A stretch of 64,000 bases of DNA, taken from NCBI GenBank assembly GCA_034620365.1, contig JAQGEQ010000020.1:310001-374000 (forward strand), in the 5' to 3' direction. The notes under the pieces were generated by a model that was not told the DNA's origin, did not search any database, and saw only the letters and a list, made by a program, of their open reading frames with translations. The translations under genes were made by a program, and so were the position numbers. Position 1 is the stretch's first letter; each line of letters starts with the position of its first letter. The stretch is from Pegea sp. RAD2-039. Lineage: Eukaryota > Chordata > Thaliacea > Salpida > Salpidae. Shown piece after piece: positions 25,801 through 36,800 of this stretch.

Positions 25801-26559
25801 AAAATAAAACTTTATTTCACTTACAGCACTTTTTGGTGAAGAAACTGAAGCACTCATGCATCTAGACCTATTTGTTCGGGGCTGATTTGCCAGGTTGATT
25901 GGGCTCATTGGAACAGCAGAGCTAAAAAATAACCAAATTATTAATAAATTCAAAATTTACATTTTTATAAAATTTATCAATTAATGTAGAAAATTAACAT
26001 CAATAATTTATCAAATGACATTTTACTTATAAACTCAAAAATAATGGTATCTAAAAATGACTAAATACGACATCTGATATCAACTAGAAACCCACTCATC
26101 AGCTTCAAGTAGTGGTGCACTATTACATCTTTTAAAGTTGTTCATATCATCCATCAACTTTTTAAAACTATTTTTACTAGAATCTGTTTTATCAGTAGAA
26201 GCAAAAGCAGAACAACTTCTTGTAAAAGAACATTTTAGTAACATCTTATCACTATTGGCATTCTGCTGAGAGTAACTTTCATCAGCATGTTTGCTAGCTC
26301 TGATTGGTTGAGGGGTTTGTAACTTCCAAGTATCTTTAGATTGAGAATTAATGACTACCTTATCAACATTTGATATGGCATTAAAGTTAGGAATAGCAGA
26401 TTGCATACAGCTAAGGTTTCTAGTTTCATCTGGTCTCACAAATGTTGTTGATGGGACTTCTTTTACTGTTGTATCTTCAATAGCAACTTCAACCTCCATA
26501 GGGGTCTTTCCATCTAAAGAATCCTGTTGACTTCCCACAAGCTGATTATTCAAATCCAT
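22822..26559 (-). CDS. PABIR-like: FAM122/PABIR family PP2A-B55 regulator, eleven or twelve exons
   Basis: PABIR/FAM122 proteins bind and inhibit PP2A holoenzymes containing the B55 subunit, influencing mitotic entry and the cell cycle. Exons on the - strand are 26096-26559, 25825-25921, 25406-25450, 25114-25160, 24580-24631, 24246-24363, 23979-24189, 23778-23842, 23458-23593, 23266-23407 and 23008-23154; all junctions keep frame. Family landmarks in order are KRCNSAPLL (compare RSNSAPL), KSRLINQLIKEE (the B55-binding SRLHQIKQEE motif), HEREVQVNFQISSNW (the inhibitory helix), a Ser/Pro-rich region with SPSPSPTRKHF, RRRSQSPVVKPSTLG and LKRK, then SPKRLN. The intron between 23407 and 23458 is only 50 nt. 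The C-terminus is uncertain. The last frame stays open to a stop at 22822-22824 without splicing, or a final short exon may begin after the intron at 23007. With about 508 codons before that point it is nearly twice human FAM122A (287 aa). Confidence 0.85.
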
Positions 26560-27714
26560 TTCATCAAATTATTTATGATTTAATGAAAGATTTAAAAACA
26601 TTTCATAATACTGTTAAGATAAAAAGTTCTATTACTAAAATCTTTATTTAAAACAATAATAACTACAACCATGTTTTGAAAATAAGTCACAAAATAATTT
26701 TTCAAAACCAAAAAATATGACATTAACTTGATTTAAAAAATGAAACTAAATTACATAAATATACACTTTTTATATTATAAATCATATAATATATAAGGAA
26801 AATAAATATATTTTTTATAATTACATGAGGTATTAGCAAATATTTGCTTAATAGTAAATTAGTTGAGCCTTAAAAAGACATAACTTACATAATTATCTAT
26901 ATAATAGACTAAACCAGTAACTATCAAACTTTTTTTTATAATTAATACGAAAATAAATACATTTTTTTTTATCAAATTATATTAATATTAAAAAAAACTA
27001 TCAAATAGTTTTCATAAAAAGTTCTGTCTTAGATGACTACCTTGAAAAGGTTCAACTGAAGATTTTTACTGATGAACAGATATATTGCCCTCAGCTCGAT
27101 ATTGTAATTTACTTAGGAACAATATAAGTGACTATTATGTCTTTTTTTTAAAAAAAGAACTTCAATTATAAATTTTTTTTAAGTAATAAAAGCTTTTAGC
27201 AACAGATAAGAATTAAAAACTAGGAAATTATATTACTGCTAAATAGTTTTAAAAGTTGGAAAAAATTTGTATGGATTTTTAATTGATAGAAGCTGACAGA
27301 GAAAAAGAAATTCTGATATTGCTATTATTGTGATTACTAAGAACTAATTTACAATAAAAAGCAACCTTAGCTAAATGACTCTTTTACTAGTAGTTTTTAT
27401 TTATTTATGATTTAAGCTGTGAAAATGCGTTAGTTTGAAGAATAGAATACTTAATTATAAAGTATTTCTAAGTATGATATAAAACATTTATTTTATGATA
27501 ACACTTTGTTACTAATAAAAGATGAGTATAGAAATTATACAGAAACTTTTCAATACGATATTTGTCTTTACCTAAGTAATAGTTCTACCTCAGAAGCTTA
27601 GCTACAATATTTTAAACTGACTAGCAGTTAATCTACTATAAATTATTATGAGATAATTAGATTTTTGGAGAATTTCTTTTAATTCAAATCAAAACAGTTT
27701 TCAAAAAAAGTATA
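26560..27714. other. Upstream region of the FAM122-like gene
   Basis: AT-rich, no coding segment. On the - strand an acceptor-like TTATCTTAACAG lies about 50 nt upstream of the FAM122 start codon, suggesting a 5' UTR intron or a trans-splice site. The right end meets a 5'-truncated retrotransposon. Confidence 0.4.
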
Positions 27715-28862
27715 CGTTGAATTAAAACCCGTGTAGAAAGATCTTTATCTACTCCTAGTAAAGTCACCAGCGGCATTCCTCAAGGTTCCGTCCTGGGTCC
27801 ACTTCTCTTTTTGATTTTCATTGAAGACCTCATCAGAAGACTAATAACAGTAGACAATGTCAGTGTGTTTGTGTATGCAGATGACATCAAGCTATTATCT
27901 GGTTCTCACTCAAAACTCCAAACTGCACTAAATATTGTAGAAAACTGGTCTGCGAATTGGCAACTTAAAATCCAGCCAACAAAGTCTGAAGTTATACCAT
28001 TCTCCCGTAAGCCAGCTGCCAACTTCAGCAACCAATACTACATCAATGGATCTATTCTTGAACGAGTATCCTCAGTCATAGACCTCGGCATTACTCTGAC
28101 ATCTGACTTCAAATGGCACAGTTATGTTTCCAGAATCATTGGAAAATCTATCAAGCTTGTCCACCTCATCATAAAGATTTTTAATTCTAAAGATCCATGG
28201 TTTTTCGTCAATCTTTTCAAACTGTACATACGCCCTATTCTTGAATACAATGTCAGTGCATGGATGCCATATCAAGTTGGTGATATCAGAAAAATCGAAT
28301 CTGTTCAGGCAACATTTACGAGATTGGTTTGCAGGAAACTTAATATCAAATACGAGAGTTATAAGCATCGTCTCAGCTTCTTCAATCTAGATACTTTGGA
28401 AATCCGAAGAATTAAATACGACCTTATTCTGATTTTTAAAATTATTCACAACCTAATTGATCTTCAGTTTGATGACTTCTTCTCCATTAGTCCCTCCCTC
28501 AAGTTATATCAACTTAGAAGACATAAGCTACATCTTAATAAGCCCACTCCACCAGCTACGTTAACCAGATTAATTTTTTTCTCATACCGCACAATCAGTA
28601 CATGGAACAATCAGCCATCAGAGATTGTCATGTCAAAATCACTTATGCTGTTCAAGAAAAAGCTGAATTGTTATAATATCGCCAACATTGCCATTTCTAA
28701 ACTGTGAATTTTTCTCTTTTACAATACTATGATTCTGTGCAATTCTTCACTGTCATATGCTTTTTCGTTTACACGTCAAATAGATCTAATTTGTGAGAAT
28801 ATGTGTTAGCGAGAGGTGCTCTCTTTAGGCACCCTCCTTCACATTTATTGTAATAAATAAAT
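27715..28862 (+). mobile_element. 5'-truncated CR1/L2-like non-LTR retrotransposon with open RT frame
   Basis: The coding part runs in one open frame from about 27721 to the stop at 28705-28707 (roughly 329 codons). It starts inside the RT domain with GIPQGSVLGPLLFLIF, then the catalytic VYADDIKLL motif (near 27872), followed by the thumb and C-terminal region ending ANIAISKL. The 3' UTR contains a hairpin, GGTGC at 28815-28819 pairing with GCACC at 28829-28833. It ends in an (ATAA)n-type tail, as in L2/CR1-type elements, rather than poly(A). The N-terminal RT and endonuclease are absent, so the copy cannot move by itself. The open frame suggests a fairly recent insertion. An internal start at 27811 exists but is probably not used. 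Confidence 0.9.
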
Positions 28863-31312
28863 AATTAAAATTAACTTTTTCATAGATGGTAGTTTGTACT
28901 GTAATTGATCAAGCTAATTAACAAGTAATCAGAGTTTACATAAAAAAATTCCAATTTTTTAAAAACATTTCTTTTGCCTTTCTCTTTCAGCCTGGTCCGA
29001 TCTTTTTTCATCTTAAAGTTTTGTGATATAAAAAGGCAAAAGAAAAAGTAGCAAACATAGCTAATAAGTATTAAGCTGGAAATATTTGAACACAAGAGCT
29101 TTTTTTCACTACAGCACTATGTAATAATACACATATCTATCTAATACATCATAATATTATATTTTGTAATACAGATTAAATCGATCTTTATAAAAATAAA
29201 CACATTCTGCTACTGCAGCTTCGTGGACCCACATGAGCTGATAGTTGAGAATCACTAAAATACAGAAGATAATGCTGATCATAGTAAGTCTAATTAACTA
29301 GGTCATTTACGTCAGGTAATTATATATATTGGATAATATTTTTGAGTAATACAGTATGTAGCATAAATGTATACTAATTTTCATTGAAAAAAAACAGTTT
29401 AATGCTTCTACTGCTTATATACAGCATTAATCCTTTTTTGAGTTATGCTAGATTTTATCTAATAAATACAAACTATCTCTTTTAAAGTGAATTTTCCATT
29501 ATTTTGTATTCCACTAAATTAACCTTATTCCCTTTAACCCATAAGGTCTTAATATAGCTTTTTTGTCAAATTGAAAAACCTTCCATTTAAAAAGTGGTTT
29601 TTTCTACTACATTATATCACGATTGAACTTTGGTATTTCCAAACTAAACACCAGAAGTCTTCATATGTTTTAAAGAAGTTGATATTTTAACCTATTTAAC
29701 AAGGTACCATCTGAGCTTGTCTCTGTTTATTCACGATCTGAGCTTGGTTCGATTACATCTAGGATATATAGTTTAAAAAAGCTAGTTAGATCAGATTTGT
29801 TTAAACCACTCCTTATAAATAGTCGCAAAAGATAATAAGTACTTATCTGCTTGATACAAAATGCTGATAAACATATTTTTTGATAAGAATATGTATTCTT
29901 CTTAAGTAGCTTTTTTCTTGACTAGCCAACTAAAATGGGTGAAATAAAGTTAGACTTTTATCGTTTGCTACCAAGTCAGTTGGTATAGACATATTATTAA
30001 CAGCTTAGACATCCAACTGAGCTTTTTCTTTATAAAATGCCTTCACAGAGCCTTAATTGATTAACAGACGATTATTAAGCAACTAGAAGAAATCTATTAT
30101 GGATATAATCGTAATTTACTACTGAAAGTTTCATTTTCTTTGATTTCATAGTTTTAAAAATTGTATTCATATTTGAACAACTCCATTTTCGGCCGAGTTA
30201 AATTGTTGTTTCATGATTATTTTATAATTTTTTGTATATTTAGTTTTGAAAACACTACACTGGCTTTAATTAGAAGGTAATCTTTAAGAGCTTTCAAACA
30301 TAACCAGGTTCTATGACAAACCCTTAACTTTCATGCTTGATTTATAAGTCTGTAGTAGAAATTAACTTCATATTTATATCGAGCACACAAAGCACTTGTC
30401 AGTGAAGCATGATATGGTCAAATAATGACATGATAAGGTTATGATCATTATTTGTTTTGTTTCCACTGATTATATAATAACATTGAGTTGAAAAATAAGC
30501 AGACTGTTTAAAATTTACGTGGAACAAAATAATGGAGTAGAAGATAGATGAGTCGAAAAAGAACCTAAGTTTGATACAAAGTTTCGGTCAATAAGACCAA
30601 ACCTTAGTTTGCGAAAATCCAATAAAAAATTTGTTGTGTTTGTATATTTTTAAAGCTCAATAGAATAAAGCTACTATTAGAATTAAACTGCAAAGAATAT
30701 TTAAAACTATAATCACTTAACATTGAATTTAGTCATATAATAATGGTGACATCATAGTTTTTTTCCAAGTTCTAGCTTAAATATTAAAAAAAAGAAATTA
30801 ATTTCTGACAAAAGATAAATTTAGATCACTAAAAATCTAAATTTCATGAATTAAATTCTGTAAACATGTTTTCAAAAGAAATAAAATTACAAAAAACAGT
30901 TAGAAATAAAAACAATAAATTAAATTCATGTTCACCAAATTGAAGCTGTTATTTTGATAGATATGCTAAATAAATTGTTCATTATTTAATTTCTGATATC
31001 TTATTTACTGCTCAGGTTGGTGAAAGAGAAGATTTTTAGTTATTTAAATGTTCAGACTTAGTTTTTTCCAAGCCAATATGTAATTACGAATATAAGTCTA
31101 ACAAAACAAAACAATTTTGTAAACTCTTTTTTATAACAATTATAAAGTTGTGACAGCAACAGTTTTGAGAGTTTGATACAAAATCAAATTTTAATCTATT
31201 TAAATATTTTCTAATAAAAACTGTAGAAGAAAGAAAATCTTGTTACATTTATAAGTAAAAATAGAAATCTCAATTATTAGGTTTGAAATAAAAACTAAAG
31301 TTAAATTGAAAG
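28863..31312. other. Spacer between two retrotransposon copies
   Basis: About 2.4 kb of AT-rich sequence with no exon, RNA gene or recognised repeat. A GGTTCGATTAC string near 29735 looks like a B box, but no tRNA fold surrounds it. Confidence 0.4.
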
Positions 31313-31314
31313 CA

Positions 31315-31676
31315 TACATTTTATTATACACATTACATCTTAATAAGCCCATACCACCTGGTGCATTAATCAGAGCAAATGTTTTCTCATACCGCACAAT
31401 TAGTACTTGGAACCAGCTGCCATCAGACATTTTCATGTCAGAATCACTCCCATTGTTCAAAAAGAAGTTGAACCGTTATGATATTGCCAACATTGCCATT
31501 TCTAAACTGTGATTCTTTCCTTCTGCTATCGAAATGTCATGTGTTACATCTTTTTCTTTCAATATTTTTGACTCAATAGATAGTTTTGAATCAATAGACG
31601 TTATTTATGAGAATGTGTGTTAGCGAGAAGTGCTCTCTTCAGGCACTTTCCTTCGCAGTTATTGTAATAAATAAAT
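31315..31676 (+). mobile_element. Non-LTR retrotransposon 3' end, short copy
   Basis: Starts abruptly inside ORF2 (LHLNKPIPPGALIR, compare LHLNKPTPPATLTR in the 27.7 kb copy). It continues in frame to ANIAISKL-stop at 31512, then the shared 3' UTR with the GAAGTGCTCTCTTCAGGCAC hairpin region and a TTGTAATAAATAAATA tail. The coding remnant is uninterrupted, so this is a young, strongly 5'-truncated insertion. Confidence 0.9.
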
Positions 31677-33840
31677 ACAAATAAGCTGTCATGAAAATGA
31701 CGAAAAAACTTTTCATTTAAATAGTAGTTTAATATAAATTTATTCTTTAATTTGTATAAATATCCTGTAAGCAATAAGCTTCATATTAATTTATTTTTGA
31801 TATAAAAAATTCAACTTATAATTAGAAATATCATTTTTTAGTTATTTCGATTGACACCTAAGGCATCTAGTACTAAATCTCTAAGACTATGCAGTTAAAA
31901 AAAGTCTGTTTTAGCCGCAGGGACCTTGAACTAAATCACAAATAAACTTTCTCTTTTAAACAATTTTCACAATTTTACAACTTAAACTTGAAATAAGTTG
32001 TTTTCTATTTTAAACCTTAAAATTTTTTCCGTTTTTCTACATATGCTTTTCATTAAAGTTTATCAAAAGCAAAAATGTAAAAAGTTTATTATAAACATAA
32101 TAACAAAAGAAACTTTGAACAATTTTGGGATTAAATCTTATAAATCTTATAGATAGAATTTGAAAAATGTTATTGCAGAAAAAGTGCATCATAAAAATAA
32201 TTTATCTTGAGCTCTTTCTCATGAAGACTGCAGACTCATACAACTTCTTTATTCAATAATAATACATTGATACCAAATTTGAAAAATTAGATCATTTAAT
32301 TTAATAGCTTGATCACCAAAAAGTATTCTTCACATTTTGAATATTTAAATAAATTTTCATATCAAAAGTTTTTCTCATTGCTGGAATGTAAAACTACCAA
32401 GTTGTGTCTTAATTTCTTTAAGATTCGTATGTTTGAACACCTTATATTTAACTTTTTTAGTTTAGTCAAAAGTAATTAATGTAGTCACAATCAAAAAATT
32501 AATTATATGATAGAAAAATTGATATAAAATAATTCTATAACAGAACTCAACAATTAAATTAAAAATGAAGTTTAAATTTTAACAAAAAATCTCATCAATA
32601 TTTAGTCAGTCAACTAAATATGAATGTAGAAAATAGTATTTGATGCAAAATTCCATTTTAATTTGCTACCATCATAGACAATAAACATATTTAAAAAAAT
32701 ATAATTTGAAATTATGTTTATTTATATGCTTTTTTGCAGCTTCAAATTGAAAATGAAATTTGATTTTTACAAATTTGTAAAAATGCTACAAAACAGTTCT
32801 TAAAACTAAAGAGTTAGTTTCTGGGAATATAAAAAGTATTTTCTCCTTTCTTCTATCAACAGAAATAATCTGAGAGCTACGATAAATCTATTAAGCCCGT
32901 TGACTTTGCACTAACACCAATTTATTCCTACCTTTATCACACCTTTATCACTAATGAAGGAGAAACATTTTTTGGTTTTGTTTCGGGTATTAGCGAAACA
33001 TAAAAGTCACGTACGTCAGATTTCACTTTATAAAAAACTAGATTTATAGATTTTATAAATAAGAAAATGAATAATTAAAAAGTTAAATAATTAAAATACT
33101 TTTTTTTTGGCTTTGTAACACTTTTATAAAATTTTTTTTTGTATATTTTGGTTTAATATAAACTATCTGATTCTTTATTGAGAATATCTTTACAAAGTTT
33201 CATCTTATACCACATTTAGCAAAATTATAATTTCATCAAATACAAAAGTTTAAATTTTTACACGTTTACATTTATAAATAACAAAAGTTTGTATTAAGTT
33301 CGAAATGATTTATATATTTGCTGATAAATTAAGTTTAATGACAAAATATCCTGTCATGTTAAGTGTCATATCAATGTAGACCATATTAGGCTTTAACAGT
33401 TTCACGTTACTTGAAAAATTTAACAACATTCATATATCAGATGATAGTTATTTAGAATCTTATGAATAAAGTATCGATGCTTCATTGCATTTATGCAGAG
33501 AAACAGCCTTAGGCAAGTAACTACGTCATCAACTATAAGTCTTAAGGACTTTAAAAGTATTTTTAACATCATTCTGTAAACTGCGAGGTTTAATGAAAAT
33601 GATTTTTTTCAAGTTTTTTTTACAATATTTAAGAAGAATCGTTTGTGTTTAGCCTTTATTCAACTTTTTACAAAATTTGATGACTAATAGTCCCTCCATT
33701 TATTCGAAATTAGCGGTTTACAGCAGCTACACTTATTATACTTAGTATGAGAGTTTCCTTATAACTATAAAACTTTGCTTTTCAGCAGCTTAGTGATTTT
33801 CTTAAATTTTTTTTATTGCTTTTAAGATACTAAGATTGTG
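31677..33840. other. Spacer upstream of the protease gene
   Basis: AT-rich, no gene seen. An 11-bp duplication (ACCTTTATCAC twice) lies at about 32931-32952. Immediately before the next gene, TTTGCTTTTCAG near 33786 and GCTTTTAAG near 33828 are acceptor-like and may mark a 5' UTR splice or trans-splice site. Confidence 0.4.
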
Positions 33841-36800
33841 ATGAAGGAACATCTAATGTAAGCAAAGATTTCTTATTTAAGATAAACTTTTTTCTAATTA
33901 GCTTTAATTTGTATTTCTTTCAGATATTTTCTTATTGCCGTGAATGTATTTTTAACATATTCTTACGATTTTGAAAAGGCTGGGACTTTTTCATGTGATA
34001 GTGAGTTACTAATATTTGAAGATTATTTTCAACAAAATACTATAAGTTTGAAAACATTTAAAAAATAATAAATCTGAAACTGGCTTCAACACAAGTGTTT
34101 CTAATACATTTTTAATGAATTTAAACCAAAAGCTGTTTATCAGAAAGTGGTTGTTTCGATTGTTATACATGGTGTCCTCAGATGAAGGATAAATGCAACA
34201 CCATGTTGAATACTATCTGTAAAAAGACTTGTAATTTTTGTGGGAGTGAAAATCAAGGTACATTTTCGGGTCTGTTCAATCATCTGCTCATATCTCAAAG
34301 TGTTCTGTTTTAGTTTGTAAAGATGCAAAGTGTGATCAGGAATGTAACTTAAGTAGTGATGGGAAAACGGCTACTTGTTCATGCTTCAACAACTTCCGTT
34401 TAAGCTCAGACGGAAGCTGTGTTGGTGAATATAAATAATTAATAAATTTTCTGTATAAAAGCTTTTTGTTACAGTAAGATTAGTTCAACGTAATAACGTA
34501 ACATTCTTCTTATATTTATGAGTTCTAAACAGTTTTCTCTTAGCCTTTAAATATAAAAATACAAAAGATATCAAAATTAGAAATCTATTTACTGAATTTA
34601 CAAATTGGTTGTTTGTCATTTACCTCAGACATCAACGAATGTGAAGAAGATCCAAATATTTGTTCGAATCCGGCAAAACCGATTTGCGCCAACCAACCCG
34701 GAAGCTATAGATGTTCAAAATGTGAAGCTAAGCAAGGCTGGATTTCTTATTATGCGAAAGATGAATGTTGTAGGACTATAAGTGAGTATTTCCTTTCTCT
34801 TACATGTAGTTGAAGTACTACAAAAGGATAACAAGTTTAGGAAACTATTCATTAACTAATAAGATTCTTAATTATCAGTGGAAGATGAATGCGGACTCAG
34901 CGCATCAAATCATGGCAAGATTGTTTCTGGAGAATCAGCAGATGTAGGCACATGGCCGTGGCAGGTATCTATCACTAAATGATCTTTGTCTTTGAGAAGG
35001 CTTTGTAACTAACCATTGTTTCCCAGGCGCTACTTTATATTCCTGGTAACTACATTTGTGGTGGGACACTTATTTCAGACCAATGGGTTCTGACCGCAGC
35101 TCATTGCTTACAGTAATTCAAAAACTTTCATTTTCAGAAGCTAAATGTGTTCGATTATCAATTCTTAAATTTTTAAATCAAAATTTAATCGATCAAAAAT
35201 TCATCAAGTATTCTTTTCTTAAACTGTTATCAATTTATTATATTTTTAGAAAAGGTAATCCAACACAAATACAACTAGGTGTTCACAATGTAACTGGAAG
35301 TAAGAGTATACATATTCAAACATTTACCACAGCCACAGTGAGTTGTAAATCAATTAAGTTCAAAACTTATAAATTTCTATAGTAAAAATACTAATAACTT
35401 TTTATTAAAGTTAAAAGTAGTTCTACTGGCTAACACTCTTTACATCATCACTATATATTGTGCCATTAACTTAATAATATAATTGTTAACCTGATAGCGT
35501 AATATTGATTTGACTTGTAGACCTGCAACAATTTGATATAAATCTGATTAGCTTTACATAGTACCTTAAGGGAAGACTTTTCTGTAAAAAGGCTAAGACA
35601 ACAAAACTTGTCTTACAAACAAACGTCGTATGTAGTGATCAAAAAAGCTAAGGACTCGCTTTTGTAGAGCAACGTAACATAAATCACTTATCATAATGAT
35701 ATCATATATTTTAAAAAATAAGTAAAATGTTTCTACAGTCAGTTATCTACCCTGGTTACAAATATCCGAACGATGACATTGCTTTGATCAAACTAAACAA
35801 ACCAATAACAAAAAGTTGGTTGGTACAGCCAGCTTGTCTACCAGCTGGTGAATCAACACCGGTTGGAACTGTATGTTACGCAACTGGATATGGAGCCTTA
35901 AGTAAGTTGTGTTTTTATAGTTTAAATTCAAACAAGAAACTGACTCTGATCATTTCTATAACTCAATTGAATGTAGAATGGAGAGGCAAGGCTTCAACAG
36001 ACCTTCAAGAAGTTGATCTACCGATTGTAGATATGAAAAAGTGTGTTTCATCTTATTCAAGAGTAAATGTTTCAATTGATCCTGATAAAATGATATGTGC
36101 GGGTTATGACGAGGGTGGTAAAGATGCTTGTCAAGGTAAATCAGAAGCTTATGACTTAAAAAATGTTTAATTAATATTTAAGATTAAATTTATTTAAGTT
36201 TTAATTTACAAATCAAGTCCACATTGTTTAGGTGACTCTGGTGGTCCGCTAGTGTGTCAACGTTGTGATAGTTGTAATTGGTACGTTGCTGGAGTCGTTT
36301 CATTTGGAAAAGGGTGTGGACGAGTTGAATATTATGGAGTTTATACAAATGTATTATCTTATGAAGATTGGATCTCTAAGATAATTTCAAAGCCTCTTGT
36401 TAAAAAGACATGTGTAAAACCAGGTTAAACACGTCATAATTTCGTTGCAGGAAATTACTAATATAAAATATTGCGTTGTAAAAAAGAGTTAGTCTCAAGC
36501 TATTCAAAAATAATCTTTTAATGCAATATTTTGTTCCCTGATTTTTACAGAATGGTCACAATGGGGAAAATGGTCTGCTTGCTCTAAAAGCTGTCAAGGT
36601 GGATCTCGAACAAGGTCACGAACATGCAACAAAGGAGATGCAAATTCAAATTGTTATGGACCATTTGTCCACAAGGAGCTGTGCAACACTCAAGCTTGTA
36701 AGTAATCATTTATTGTAATTCACTATTTAACTCTAAAAAGGTTCTACCAAACTTGTATTTTACCATTTATTAATCTTATTTGAAGGTTTTGCTTGGACTG

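Noticed and set aside
29730-29750. B-box-like GGTTCGATTAC suggesting a tRNA
   Set aside because: No A box at the proper distance and no cloverleaf can be drawn around it.
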